Below, piece after piece: positions 9,378 through 19,107 of a stretch of 64,000 bases of DNA. Below the pieces are notes generated by a model. It saw only the letters and a list, made by a program, of their open reading frames with translations, was not told where the DNA came from and did no database searches. This DNA comes from Vibrio rhodolitus (GTDB lineage Bacteria > Pseudomonadota > Gammaproteobacteria > Enterobacterales > Vibrionaceae): positions 186,882 to 250,881 of the forward strand of contig NZ_QLYZ01000003.1 of NCBI RefSeq assembly GCF_003350325.1, read 5' to 3'. Positions within the stretch are counted from its first letter, which is position 1. Each line of letters begins with the position of its first letter. A program made the position numbers and the translations under genes.

Positions 9378-10175
9378 ATGAATAAGACAATTATCGCGCT
9401 CGCAAGCCTGTTAACTGTCACTACAGTTCAAGCAACAGACCTTATCGGACATGTACAGGGATTAAATAGGCACAGTGTCGTGGCTGAAGTCAGCGGCGTT
9501 GTAGAAATTGCCAACTTAGAGGTAGGCGATCAGGTACAACAAGATCAAGTTCTTGCCCAGATTAAGTCCAACGACTTTCAGTTTAGTGTTGATAAAGCCA
9601 AAGCCAATGTGGCGCTGGCAGAGGCGGATCTGACCTTGCGTAAAGCGACTTATCAGCGTTATCAGGCATTGAGTCAGAAAAATAGCTTATCGGTCGGGGA
9701 GCTAGATAGCGCAAGAGCGGCATTTTTAAGTGCCAAAGCATCCGTCGATGTTGCGAAAATTGAATATCAGCAGTGTTTACAAGATTTGGCTGATACCCAA
9801 GTGCAAGCAAAACTTTCGGGATACATCACCAATAAGCCAACGCAAATTGGCGCTTGGGTCAATGAAGGAGAACTGCTTTACGAAATCACGAATATTGACA
9901 AAGTCACCTTATCTTTTATGGCGAGTGAATATGATCTTGATGAATTTTCAGTACAGCAACCGGTGGTTGTGTGGTCGGAAAGTAACCCAGATTTAAAGCT
10001 CGAAGCTCAAGTTCAGCGTATTGGTGTTGAAATGCACAGCCAATCGCAGACTTATCCAATATTGGTGGAAATTGAAAATCATGGCGCTTTGTTTAAACCG
10101 GGGATGTCGGTCTATGTCTCCACCGACATTTCATTGCTGAATTTAGACAAGCTTAAAATGAGTGAGGCGAAATAA
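9378..10175 (+). CDS. RND efflux periplasmic adaptor (membrane fusion protein)
   Basis: I place the start at the ATG at 9378, preceded by GGAG at 9367-9370; an in-frame ATG at 9363 lacks a ribosome-binding site. The 265-residue product starts with an export signal (MNKTIIALASLLTVTTVQA), then a biotinyl-lipoyl-like segment (VVEIANLEVGDQVQQDQVLAQI), an alpha-helical hairpin of about 75 residues and a beta-barrel domain (GMSVYVS). It bridges an inner-membrane RND pump to an outer-membrane channel. It is short for the family. It overlaps the pump gene by one base (TAATG), indicating translational coupling. Confidence 0.87.
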   Translation: MNKTIIALASLLTVTTVQATDLIGHVQGLNRHSVVAEVSGVVEIANLEVGDQVQQDQVLAQIKSNDFQFSVDKAKANVALAEADLTLRKATYQRYQALSQKNSLSVGELDSARAAFLSAKASVDVAKIEYQQCLQDLADTQVQAKLSGYITNKPTQIGAWVNEGELLYEITNIDKVTLSFMASEYDLDEFSVQQPVVVWSESNPDLKLEAQVQRIGVEMHSQSQTYPILVEIENHGALFKPGMSVYVSTDISLLNLDKLKMSEAK

Positions 10176-13100
10176 TGCGTTTTTTAGCTTACTTTGCTAA
10201 TCGTCAGTTCCTCGCGCGAGTGATCACTGTCATGGTGCTATTTACCGGCACCATGTCCTTAACACAACTTAAGTTGCAAGAGTATCCTGAAGTTACGATG
10301 GATACTGCCACCATCGAAACTTCATATCCTGGAGCAACCGCGCAAGATATCGAGCTGAACATTACTAATCCGTTAGAAAAAGAATTGCGTTCAGTTGATG
10401 GTATTGCTTATTTTGCTTCGCAATCTTCTGAAGGTCGTTCATTGATTGAAGTGGAATATTTGCCGGGTGAAGACGCAACAGTTGTACTTCGTGATATCCA
10501 ACAAGCCGTCGACCGTGTAGGGAATTTGCCGAAAGACATTGATGCGCCACCAGTGGTTACTCAAGAAAAAACCTCGCTGCTTGATGTTTACCGTTTTGGC
10601 GTCAGTTTATCAGACAGCAATTTTGATGAGTCTTCACTGCAGAATTATGCTTATCAGTTGGAAAAGAAAATCAATAGCTTGGGTGGAGTAGGAACCATTA
10701 CTTTAGCTGGTTTTAATGAACGTGAGTTTTGGGTAAAGGGAGATCCGCAAAAAGCACGTCGTTATCAAGTCACGTTTGCTGATGTGAGCAAAGCGATAGA
10801 GCAACATAATTTGTCTCAATCGGGCGGTGTTGTAGAGTCTTGGAGTCAAGAGCAAAAAATTGTCACCATGACCAAGGTAGCGTTAAGCGAGGATATTGCC
10901 AGTATTGTAATTAAGGCACTTGATTCTGGTCAGATCATACGTGTTTCTGATGTGGCTGAAGTGGTTGATACGTTCGCACGCGCGACTGAAATGCCAGTCA
11001 TGAATGGTAAACCAGCAATTACGTTCTCAATTTCAAGCAGTGCTGATGTCGTAGCGACTATCGCCAATATTCAAGCGTTACTCGACCAAGAAGCGGCACG
11101 AGTTGGTGATCAGTTTGTTTTTGCTACTGGGCTCGATCTTGGTCAAGATATGAGTGACAAGTTCTCAATTGTGGCAACAAATGGTGCCATTGGTCTGGTG
11201 CTGGTATTGCTAGTATTAAGCTTGATATTGCAACGTAGAGTGGCTTTTTGGGTATCTGTTTCCATACCGTTTTGCGTGTTCGGTGTGATGATCATTTTGC
11301 CCATTTTTGGCTTAAATCTAGACAGCATTACGTTAGCGGCTCTATTGCTGGTCATTGGTATTATTGTTGATGACTCAGTAATCATCGCAGAGAGTATATT
11401 TCAAGAGAAAGAAGCTGGGAAAAAAGGCGTTGAAGCTGCAGTTTCAGGGACGCTAAAAGTGATTAAACCGCTGATTGCCAGTTTGGTGACGACAGCACTT
11501 GTCTTTATCCCAATGTTATTTATTCCGGGCACGATGGGGAAAGTGGTGGCGGTTATTCCGGTGACGGTCATCGCGGCGCTGCTGTTCTCATTTATTGAAT
11601 GTACGTTAACGCTGCCTGCCCACCTCTCTACCGCAAAAGAATTAGAGCAGAAAAAAGAGCAAGAAGATAAGTTTCAATGGTTATCTAAGCGCTATGCATT
11701 ACTGCTTGAGCGTTGTTTAAGATATAGAAAAACGGTGATTTCTATCGCGATAGCGCTGTGTGTTGTGTCTGGTCTATTTGTTTATCAGTTGAAGTTGGAT
11801 ATTTTTCCAACCGAAGCAGGCAAATACATTGATGTGTATACCGAAGTTAAAGCGGGTACACCACTAAATAAGGTGCGTGAAGCTCACCGTAAGATAGAAC
11901 AAGCAATCGCATCATTGCCAGAGTCAGAACTGGTCAGTTATCAGATGGAGTATGGCTCTCCAGTTTCTGGTGGGATTTTGACCTTAACAAATTACGATCA
12001 GCGCGAACGTTCTGCGGAGCAAATCATCGCATCACTGAACCAGAACATAGGTGAATGGTCAGAAGATATTTTCATCAAGTTTTCTATTGATGCTGGTGGT
12101 CCACCTCCCGGAGAGCCGGTTGAAATTAGAGTGCTCGGTGGTACTGAAGCTGAGCGCGACCACGCGGTTGAATCAGTAATGTCGTGGCTAGATGATTATC
12201 CAGGAGTGATTAACGTTAATCACAGTGGGTCTCTGAAAGATCCGCAGTTAAATGTTGTTCCGCAATATCATTGGTTAGCAAAATACAATCTTACCGTTGC
12301 TGATTTATCCGATGCCTTGCGCACCAGTTTTGATGGTACCAGCGTGACATCAACGTGGTTGGGCGATCAAGAAGTTGATATTCGTGTGGTTTTAGACGAG
12401 CAGTATCGTGATATCGATAGACTCAGCAGTACCAAAATATACACAGCTGATGGTCAACAGGTACCATTAAGCCGAGTTGCGACAATCGAACAGATAGAAA
12501 TTCCACGTCTGATTAAGCACTACAATGGCGAACGAGAGGTGACCGTTTCGGCTTCTCTATCAGATGACAGTATCAGCCCTGTCACGCTTTCTAATGAGTT
12601 GCTTCGCGATTTAGCTGGACACTATTCCTCTTCTGTCACTATTGATGTGGGTGGTGAAGCAGAAAGCACTAATGAGACGATGAGCGGTTTTATGGTGGTG
12701 TTTCCAGCCGCGATGATTGCCATCTATTTTGTTTTAGCGGTGATGTTCAACTCGCTAGTGCAGCCGCTACTGGTGATGGTGGTGATTCCGTTTGCTGTTA
12801 TGGCTTCATTGATGGCTTTAGTGATTCACATGCAGCCTTTGTCTTTATTTGGTTTGATCGGTGTACTTGGTATGACGGGGGTAGTCGTCAACAATTCGTT
12901 AGTGTTAATTAATCGCATTAACGAGTTGAGAAGCATTGGCACGCATATTCATGTTGCGATAGCCGAAGCGGCTGTGAGTCGACTACGTCCAATTGTGATG
13001 ACATCAATCACCACCGTAGTGGGTTTATTGCCTTTGGCTTATGGTTTAGGAGGAACCGATGTATTTATGGGACCAATGTCATTAACACTTGGTTATGGTT

Positions 13101-13180
13101 TGCTATTTTCATTGCCTGTTGTGTTACTGGTTATTCCTGCGCTCTATGCCCTGGGTTTTTCTAGAACCAATCTCGATTGA
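10175..13180 (+). CDS. RND-family multidrug efflux transporter (HAE1/AcrB-like)
   Basis: A 1001-residue inner-membrane pump with the 1+5+1+5 TM pattern of RND permeases. The first periplasmic loop starts with YPEVTMDTATIETSYPGATA. The TM4 proton-relay acidic pair is seen in VIGIIVDDSVIIAE. The second half repeats the fold (VVIPFAVMASLMALVIHMQ; GVVVNNSLVLINR). It is slightly shorter than AcrB (1049). No outer-membrane channel gene is present, so a TolC-type protein encoded elsewhere must be used. Divergence from the two-component system suggests inducible expression. Confidence 0.92.
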   Translation: MRFLAYFANRQFLARVITVMVLFTGTMSLTQLKLQEYPEVTMDTATIETSYPGATAQDIELNITNPLEKELRSVDGIAYFASQSSEGRSLIEVEYLPGEDATVVLRDIQQAVDRVGNLPKDIDAPPVVTQEKTSLLDVYRFGVSLSDSNFDESSLQNYAYQLEKKINSLGGVGTITLAGFNEREFWVKGDPQKARRYQVTFADVSKAIEQHNLSQSGGVVESWSQEQKIVTMTKVALSEDIASIVIKALDSGQIIRVSDVAEVVDTFARATEMPVMNGKPAITFSISSSADVVATIANIQALLDQEAARVGDQFVFATGLDLGQDMSDKFSIVATNGAIGLVLVLLVLSLILQRRVAFWVSVSIPFCVFGVMIILPIFGLNLDSITLAALLLVIGIIVDDSVIIAESIFQEKEAGKKGVEAAVSGTLKVIKPLIASLVTTALVFIPMLFIPGTMGKVVAVIPVTVIAALLFSFIECTLTLPAHLSTAKELEQKKEQEDKFQWLSKRYALLLERCLRYRKTVISIAIALCVVSGLFVYQLKLDIFPTEAGKYIDVYTEVKAGTPLNKVREAHRKIEQAIASLPESELVSYQMEYGSPVSGGILTLTNYDQRERSAEQIIASLNQNIGEWSEDIFIKFSIDAGGPPPGEPVEIRVLGGTEAERDHAVESVMSWLDDYPGVINVNHSGSLKDPQLNVVPQYHWLAKYNLTVADLSDALRTSFDGTSVTSTWLGDQEVDIRVVLDEQYRDIDRLSSTKIYTADGQQVPLSRVATIEQIEIPRLIKHYNGEREVTVSASLSDDSISPVTLSNELLRDLAGHYSSSVTIDVGGEAESTNETMSGFMVVFPAAMIAIYFVLAVMFNSLVQPLLVMVVIPFAVMASLMALVIHMQPLSLFGLIGVLGMTGVVVNNSLVLINRINELRSIGTHIHVAIAEAAVSRLRPIVMTSITTVVGLLPLAYGLGGTDVFMGPMSLTLGYGLLFSLPVVLLVIPALYALGFSRTNLD

Positions 13181-13191
13181 TCGTGTTGACC

Positions 13192-13216
13192 AGCCCGCCT
13201 TTCGGCGGGCTTTTTT
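13192..13216 (+). terminator. Rho-independent terminator after the RND pump
   Basis: AGCCCGCC with GGCGGGCT, 4-nt loop, six T. Nearly identical to the terminator at 6992-7017. Confidence 0.9.
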
Positions 13217-13238
13217 ATCGCAACTTTACGGGTTGGGT

Positions 13239-14003
13239 TTAGCTGCGCTTTACGCATGCGAAAAATGCGTTACCTGATTGACCATCCCAAGGCAGGATCT
13301 TTTCGTAGTCATGCTCGAAGATATGCACTTCAAAGTATGGCTCAAGCAGTGCGCTTAACTCTTCGTAGTTCACGGCCACCATTGGGTGTTCGTCATTCCA
13401 TAACTGCTTTTCATCTTCAGAGTGCTTTTCGATGCTCAGAGTGAGGAACTGCTGCTCACCTTCGCCGCTGTATTTCCAGCCAGAGCTAAAAGTAAACTCA
13501 CTACCTTCATGTTGCGCGCTATGGCGAACAAAAGAGCGGTTATCAATCTTGTTGCGGTTGACAGAGTTAAAGCAGAACATACCACCTGGCGCCAGTGCCG
13601 CATGCGCAGCGGCGATGCATTTTTTCAAGTTCTCGATACCGTCACTGTAGTGAATCGAGTAAAGAAAACAGGTGATCAGATCCAGTGGCTGCTCGACGGT
13701 AAATTCACACATATTGTGCAAAATAAATTCAGCTTCAGGACAGCGCAGCTTTGCAAGTTCGAGCATTGGCTGGTTTAGATCAAGACCGCTGCTTTGGTAA
13801 CCAAAGTCAATCAAGTGACGAATATGCGGACCTGTTCCACAAGCCAAATCTAAGTGTCTTTTTCCTTCATTACCAAACAGTTGGTGTAGACGGTTCACAT
13901 AGTGACTTTGCGCTTTGTAGTCGATGTCGGCACACATTAAATCGTAGTAACCAGAAAGGTCGGTGTAGAGGGCGTTTGAAGGAATGATTCCCACAGTTGT
14001 CAT
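13239..14003 (-). CDS. Class I SAM-dependent methyltransferase
   Basis: 254 residues with a Rossmann-type methyltransferase fold. Motif I is LDLACGTGPHIRHL; an acidic residue ends beta-2 (GLDLNQPML); the motif IV region is LDLITCFLYSIHY, followed by LKKCIAAAHAALAPGGMFCF. The substrate is not identifiable. It stands alone, convergent with the RND pump and divergent from the MATE gene. Cytoplasmic, no signal peptide. Confidence 0.8.
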   Translation of the reverse strand: MTTVGIIPSNALYTDLSGYYDLMCADIDYKAQSHYVNRLHQLFGNEGKRHLDLACGTGPHIRHLIDFGYQSSGLDLNQPMLELAKLRCPEAEFILHNMCEFTVEQPLDLITCFLYSIHYSDGIENLKKCIAAAHAALAPGGMFCFNSVNRNKIDNRSFVRHSAQHEGSEFTFSSGWKYSGEGEQQFLTLSIEKHSEDEKQLWNDEHPMVAVNYEELSALLEPYFEVHIFEHDYEKILPWDGQSGNAFFACVKRS

Positions 14004-14264
14004 GCTCGTAAATAATTGGGCTGCGCATCCTATATCAACATTGCTTAATTACGAAGCAAAAAATAACTATTTCTTGTTGTCAATATCGCCTTACTCAAGC
14101 AATCGTTTGACCATCATGAAGTGAGTTGCTTTTATCGTGAAACGTGACGCTTGACCGTTTTTGGATAGCTGTTTATATTATCGCCGCCTAACGGGCACAC
14201 CCTAAAATGCACACTCGCTATCCTGCCATCACTGGTGCATTTATATTGGTGTTTGTGAACATCC

Positions 14265-15656
14265 ATGCAAACGACACTTAGTCCTTTTTCTCGTTTTACT
14301 CGTGAATCGGGTGCTTTGATGCATCTGTCTATTCCTATCATTTTGACGCAAATTGCTACTCAAGCGATGGGGTTTGTTGATACCACTATGGCGGGTCAAG
14401 TCAGCCCTGCTGATCTTGCTGCGATAGCTCTTGGCGGTAGCCTTTGGATCCCAGTTTTGCTATTGCTTCGCGGCGTGATCATGGCGCTAACTCCTGTGGT
14501 GGCTTATCACCGTGGTGCGCGTGATTTTTCGAGCATCTCCGTTGAATTCTTCCAAATGGTTTGGCTGGCACTGCTTTCGAGTGTGCTGCTGATTGGCTAT
14601 TTGGTCAGCGCTAAACCCATCCTAGAATGGATTGGCGTTGCCTCTGAAATCATTCCTATTGCGAGCGATTACGCCTTTGCGCTGGCGTTTGGCGTGCCTG
14701 GTATTGCGCTGTTTTATACCTTAAACGGCTTCTGTGAAGGGATGAACAACACCAAAGTGCCAATGGTTATCTCGGTGATTGGTTTACTGCTTAACATCCC
14801 AGTTAACTATGTGCTGATCTACGGCAAATTGGGCTTCCCTGAAATGGGAGCTGTGGGCTGTGGCTGGGCAACCAGTTTGGTCTACTGGGTAATGTCAGGT
14901 TTGCTTTATTCATATATTCGCGGTCATCATCACTACAAGAAAATCATCTCGTTTTCTGATGTTAAACCACGCGCTAAAGAGATGTTCAACCTGCTCAAGC
15001 TAGGCTTGCCGATTGGTATGAACATTGCGGTATGTGGCAGTATTTTTGCGGTAATTGCACTGTTGATTGGTCGCATTGGCGCTGAGAACGTGGCGGCGGC
15101 GCAGATCGCGCTAAACATCTCAAGCTTAACTTATGTGATTCCGATGAGTATCTCGTTTGGTATTACCATTCGCGTTGGACACTCCTTAGGTGAGCGTGAT
15201 GAACTAAGTGCAGTTGAGCGCAGCAAAATCGGTATTTTGGTTGCCGCTTTAGTCTCACTGATTTCTGTTGCAGTATTTTTGCTGTTCCCTGAGTGGATTA
15301 TTCGTCTGTACACCACCGATCCTGCTATCAGTGCGACGGCTGCGACTTTGCTAGTGTTTACTGCGATGTATCAATTTAGTGATGCGCTGCAAACCTCTGC
15401 CAACGGCGCACTACGTGGTTACAAAGACACTAAGATCCCGATGTTTTTGGCGATTGCCTCATACTGGGGCTTGGCACTACCAATGGGGGTTGTGCTCGGC
15501 TTAACAGACTACGTTGTGCCAGCAATGGGCGAGAAGGGCTTCTGGGTTGGTATTTTGACAGGCTTAACGGTTGCCGCAATTCTGATGCTATTGCGTCTAC
15601 GTTTTGTGATTAAGCGCCGTGACGCAATGCCAGCTAGTGGTGTTGCTGCGAGCTAG
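14265..15656 (+). CDS. MATE-family multidrug/Na+ (or H+) antiporter, NorM-like
   Basis: 463 residues and about 12 predicted TM helices in two related halves, the size of V. cholerae NorM (461). The N-terminal signature IPIILTQIATQAMGFVDTTMAGQ and the internal repeat GLPIGMNIAVCGSIFAVIALLIGRIG fit the NorM subgroup. It would export cationic drugs from the cytoplasm in exchange for Na+ or H+. Vibrios carry several MATE paralogues and I cannot say which one this is, so no symbol is given. Confidence 0.88.
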   Translation: MQTTLSPFSRFTRESGALMHLSIPIILTQIATQAMGFVDTTMAGQVSPADLAAIALGGSLWIPVLLLLRGVIMALTPVVAYHRGARDFSSISVEFFQMVWLALLSSVLLIGYLVSAKPILEWIGVASEIIPIASDYAFALAFGVPGIALFYTLNGFCEGMNNTKVPMVISVIGLLLNIPVNYVLIYGKLGFPEMGAVGCGWATSLVYWVMSGLLYSYIRGHHHYKKIISFSDVKPRAKEMFNLLKLGLPIGMNIAVCGSIFAVIALLIGRIGAENVAAAQIALNISSLTYVIPMSISFGITIRVGHSLGERDELSAVERSKIGILVAALVSLISVAVFLLFPEWIIRLYTTDPAISATAATLLVFTAMYQFSDALQTSANGALRGYKDTKIPMFLAIASYWGLALPMGVVLGLTDYVVPAMGEKGFWVGILTGLTVAAILMLLRLRFVIKRRDAMPASGVAAS

Positions 15657-15682
15657 TCGATAGCACATTCAACTAATTAGAG

Positions 15683-15718
15683 AAAAGCGCGTTACTTTAA
15701 GTGGGTAACGCGCTTTTT
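15683..15718 (+). terminator. Terminator after the MATE gene
   Basis: AAAAGCGCGTTAC pairs with GTAACGCGCTTTT, ending in a T-rich tract. The 5' A-run makes it potentially bidirectional. Confidence 0.8.
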
Positions 15719-15819
15719 GTTTATCAGCATTAATTATTAGGTTGCGAATCGGCTTATCTTGTGAGGGGCACAAACCCGTCTACACTCTAATTTGACCCCG
15801 TTCAGATTGGAGGAAGATC

Positions 15820-16362
15820 ATGTCAGTTGCAGTCGTTTACCACAGTGGTTATGGGCATACCGAAAAACAAGCACACGCAGTGGCTGAAGGTGCCAATGCA
15901 GTATTAGTCAAAATCGATGAAAATGGCGAGCTTACAGAAGAGCAATGGCAGCAATTGGACAATGCTAGTGCAATTGTGTTTGGCTCTCCAACCTATATGG
16001 GTATGGTATCGTGGCAGTTTAAAAAGTTTGCTGATGCGTCGAGTAAGCGTTGGTTTAGCATGGACTGGAAAGATAAGTTTGCGGCAGGTTTTACTAATTC
16101 CGCATCAATGAATGGTGACAAAGGTGTGACCATCTCTTACCTAATGACACTCGCTATGCAGCATGGCATGGTCTGGATTGGTACCGGTCTTATGCCGGCT
16201 AATACAAAAGCGGCTCAGCGCGATGATGTAAATTATCTCGGGGCATTTTCTGGCTTGTTGGCACAAAGCCCCGCAGATGCTTCGCCAGAGGAAGCGCCAT
16301 GTAAGGGTGATCTAGAAACCGCGCGGTTGTTTGGTCAGCGAGTTGCTTCATTCGCCAAATAG
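15820..16362 (+). CDS. Flavodoxin-fold NAD(P)H:quinone oxidoreductase-like protein
   Basis: 180 residues. The N-terminus SVAVVYHSGYGHTEKQA is a flavodoxin/WrbA-type FMN phosphate-binding loop; VFGSPTYMGMVSWQFKKF is the next FMN-contacting loop, as in WrbA. Start chosen at ATG 15820 behind GGAGGAAG. Likely a cytoplasmic FMN-dependent quinone or nitro reductase. It lies between two terminators, so it is monocistronic. Confidence 0.75.
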   Translation: MSVAVVYHSGYGHTEKQAHAVAEGANAVLVKIDENGELTEEQWQQLDNASAIVFGSPTYMGMVSWQFKKFADASSKRWFSMDWKDKFAAGFTNSASMNGDKGVTISYLMTLAMQHGMVWIGTGLMPANTKAAQRDDVNYLGAFSGLLAQSPADASPEEAPCKGDLETARLFGQRVASFAK

Positions 16363-16393
16363 ATTGGTACCCGCGCGAATGCTCTAGTAACTG

Positions 16394-16417
16394 AAACCCA
16401 CCTTTGGTGGGTTTTTC
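16394..16417 (+). terminator. Terminator after the flavodoxin-fold gene
   Basis: AAACCCACC with GGTGGGTTT around a TTT loop, continuing into TTCTTT. Confidence 0.85.
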
Positions 16418-16551
16418 TTTGGTTGGATTTGGAAAAGTGACACAGATTGTGTGCTAGATAGTGGAAAATTTGGTCAATAATGACTCGTATTCACTGCCAC
16501 GGATCAGGTAGGGTTATTAGAGTTATTTCATATTAACGACAGGGAGTCATT

Positions 16552-17178
16552 ATGTTTCCATTGGATATTTTTATTCCTTATACCTTAGCCTGTTTACTGC
16601 TGGTGATCTCTCCAGGACCGGATAATCTTTTGGCGATTGCTCGCGGGTTGAGCCAAGGTAAGTTGGCTGCTTGGGTGTCGGGATGTTCGTCTGGTAGCGG
16701 TATTTTGTTTCACGTCTTTGCTGCCACATTTGGCTTAACGCTGTTGATTCAAACCTCTGAAGTCGCCTTTTATGTGGTCAAGTCTGTCGGTGCTGCATAT
16801 TTAATTTGGCTTGGGGTAAAAGTGCTGCGCTCAAAAAGCTTGTTTAACCTTGAACAAGCCGAGCCACAATCACTTAAAACGATATATACCACGGGTTTTC
16901 TTTCTGCTGCTTTAAACCCTAAGCCCGGGTTATTCGTTCTTGCGTTTATTCCTCAGTTTGTTAACCCTCAGCTTGGTTCAGTAACCGTGCAAATGGTCGG
17001 CTATGGGGTGTGGTTCGCACTGCTCACAGCGGTAGGGTTTAGCCTGATGGGCGTCTTTTCTTCTCAATTGGCAAACTGGCTAAAGCAAAAGCCACGCGTG
17101 GTCTCAGCACTTAATGTTGGTGGCGGACTAACCTTTATTGGCTCTGGTTTAGCTGTAGCTTTGATGCGCCAAAAATGA
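16552..17178 (+). CDS. LysE/RhtB-family amino acid exporter
   Basis: 208 residues with six hydrophobic segments. The family signature near the N-terminus, LLVISPGPDNLLAIARGLSQG, is clear. A good ribosome-binding site (AGGGAG) precedes ATG 16552. It would export an amino acid such as homoserine, threonine or leucine across the inner membrane; the substrate cannot be told from sequence. Monocistronic. Confidence 0.88.
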   Translation: MFPLDIFIPYTLACLLLVISPGPDNLLAIARGLSQGKLAAWVSGCSSGSGILFHVFAATFGLTLLIQTSEVAFYVVKSVGAAYLIWLGVKVLRSKSLFNLEQAEPQSLKTIYTTGFLSAALNPKPGLFVLAFIPQFVNPQLGSVTVQMVGYGVWFALLTAVGFSLMGVFSSQLANWLKQKPRVVSALNVGGGLTFIGSGLAVALMRQK

Positions 17179-17204
17179 TCAATCAGAGCATTGCCGCACG
17201 AATG

Positions 17205-17228
17205 AAAAAAAGCCCCGCGGAGCGGGGC
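17205..17228 (-). terminator. Terminator for the Fe-ADH gene
   Basis: On the minus strand GCCCCGC-TCC-GCGGGGC is followed by seven T. It serves the leftward ADH gene and lies between two convergent genes. Confidence 0.9.
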
Positions 17229-17289
17229 AAACATCACTACCTAGGTAGTGAGTAAGGGAAGTTTGGTAAGAAATGAAGTGTTCAAGAAA

Positions 17290-18429
17290 CTATTCGCCAA
17301 AATAAGCGCGGCGGTAAATTTCTTTCACATCTGCTGGGTTTGGCGTGCCTGGGTTGGTTAGAGTGCACGGATCATCGAAGGCGTTTTGGCTCATGCGATC
17401 CAGCACAGCTAAAAATGCCTCTTCAGTGATTTCTACTTCAGTTACTTCTTTAAACGTCAGTGGAATATCTAGTTTTGCGTTCAGCGCACGCAGCTCATGT
17501 TCAATCGCCTCAATACCGAGGTAGCGCTCAATCTCAGCGTATTTGTTGGTTGATTGCTTGTTATATTCAATGATGTAAGGCATCAAGATCGCGTTGGCTA
17601 AACCGTGGGTTACGCCAAACTCACCACCGATTTTGTGCGCCAGTGAGTGTACCAAACCAAGCGAAACATTGGAGAACGCCATACCCGCTAGGGTTGATGC
17701 GTTGTGCATGTTGTCACGCGCAGTCATGTCATCACCTTGCTTGTAGGCTGTTTCAATGTTTTCCAACACCAGTTTTACCGCGCGCATCGCCAATGGATCG
17801 GAGTAGTCGTTGGCAACCGTTGAGACAAACGCTTCAAGCGCATGCGCCATCACATCCATGCCAGTATTAGCGGTAATGTGCGGTGGCATTTTAGCGGGTA
17901 GGGCAGGGTCAACAATCGCTACGTCAGGCACGATATGCGATGAAACAATAGGGTATTTGATGTGATTTTCTAGGTCGGTAATTACAGAGAATGCCGTAAT
18001 TTCAGAAGCAGTGCCGCTGGTTGATGGAATCGCGACGAATTTGGCTTTGTTGCGCAGCGCAGGCATTGAACCTACTGGGATAATATCTTCAAACCCCAAT
18101 TGCGGATGCTCATAGAAACACCACATGATTTTTGCTGCATCCAGTGCAGAGCCGCCACCAATGGCGATGATCCAATCTGGTTCGAACTCACGCATCGCTT
18201 GCGCGCCTTTTACCACGGTTTGTACCGATGGGTTAGGTTCAACACCGTCAAAAACTAATGAGTCGATACCAGCTTCGCCAAGGAGCGCCTGCGTTTGGGC
18301 GATAAAGCCAAACTTCTTTATTGAGCTACCGCCAGTGACGATAATGGCTTTGCGACCTTGTAGGGTTTTGAGAGCGTCCATGGCATTTTCGCCAAAGTAA
18401 ATACTCTCCGGGATTTTAAACATGTTCAT
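17290..18429 (-). CDS. Iron-containing (group III) alcohol dehydrogenase
   Basis: 379 residues. The N-terminal nucleotide-binding half shows IIAIGGGSALDAAK. The metal-binding half has GMDVMAHALEAFVS and GLVHSLAHKIGGEFGVTHGLANA, supplying the Asp and His ligands of the family. Start ATG 18429 is preceded by AAGGA. Relatives include E. coli YiaY/FucO and 1,3-propanediol dehydrogenases. An NAD(H)-linked reductase of short aldehydes or ketones is likely. It is far from the anaerobic island at 38-51 kb, so a link to the products of that island is only a possibility. An inverted repeat ATTTTGAT/ATCAAAAT lies upstream at 18538-18574. Confidence 0.9.
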   Translation of the reverse strand: MNMFKIPESIYFGENAMDALKTLQGRKAIIVTGGSSIKKFGFIAQTQALLGEAGIDSLVFDGVEPNPSVQTVVKGAQAMREFEPDWIIAIGGGSALDAAKIMWCFYEHPQLGFEDIIPVGSMPALRNKAKFVAIPSTSGTASEITAFSVITDLENHIKYPIVSSHIVPDVAIVDPALPAKMPPHITANTGMDVMAHALEAFVSTVANDYSDPLAMRAVKLVLENIETAYKQGDDMTARDNMHNASTLAGMAFSNVSLGLVHSLAHKIGGEFGVTHGLANAILMPYIIEYNKQSTNKYAEIERYLGIEAIEHELRALNAKLDIPLTFKEVTEVEITEEAFLAVLDRMSQNAFDDPCTLTNPGTPNPADVKEIYRRAYFGE

Positions 18430-18688
18430 GTTTTTTCCTTCAGTCTAATTTTAAAACAAACTGAGGGAATATTAACCGCGAAAGCGATAGCGAAATTGAT
18501 CCGCATCATGTCGGGTATCGGAGTTTTTAGGCGACTTATTTTGATTTAAAAATTTAGGAGTCGCTTATCAAAATGATCGAAAATTGATTGCAAAAATAGG
18601 ATTAAACTTATACAAATCAGCTTGTTATTAATGCTCGGTCAAGCATTGTGCTTTTGATTTTAGTGTCATATCACAGCCAGAATTTGGC

Positions 18689-19042
18689 TTAGTTGTCTGC
18701 AGAGATTAGCGACTGATTGAGCTGGCTTATCACCTGTTTAACAGGCAGTGCGCGCACTTCGGTTATCCATACTGAAACAAACCCTAACATCGCCATGATC
18801 GCTAACGCGGCAGATAGAAACAGCCCAGAATAGAGATAACTGTGCACACAGTTAAACACCAAGATTGAGTAAACGATGGTCAGCAGCAACCAGTTAGTCT
18901 TTATTCGGTAACTGCCTTTTTCTATATCGTAGATAACCGTTACGTTGTTGGTAAATGTTCCTAATAGCACGCGGGTTGAGTATCGAGTCACTTCTCGGTG
19001 TTTGATCCCTGCTTGATCAAGTTGCTGTTGTAGCTGTTCCAT
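18689..19042 (-). CDS. Small inner-membrane protein, unknown function
   Basis: 117 residues. Not recognised. A soluble N-terminus of about 48 residues is followed by two adjacent hydrophobic segments (about 50-68 and 72-95) and a short polar tail. It starts with a clean ribosome-binding site (AAGGA) and lies just downstream of, and in the same direction as, the metzincin-like gene, with a 65-bp gap. Confidence 0.6.
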   Translation of the reverse strand: MEQLQQQLDQAGIKHREVTRYSTRVLLGTFTNNVTVIYDIEKGSYRIKTNWLLLTIVYSILVFNCVHSYLYSGLFLSAALAIMAMLGFVSVWITEVRALPVKQVISQLNQSLISADN

Positions 19043-19107
19043 AGCTGTCCTTCCTTGGTGGTTTATCGGTATCCAACCCGTCTAAATCTTGTCACCCAGC
19101 ACCATTG

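Noticed and set aside
13422..13778. 118-residue plus-strand ORF inside the methyltransferase
   Set aside because: It is an antisense shadow of a gene with clear methyltransferase motifs and has no supported start.
18538..18574. ATTTTGAT/ATCAAAAT repeat as an operator of the Fe-ADH gene
   Set aside because: Only 8-bp arms separated by 21 bp in AT-rich sequence; too weak to call.
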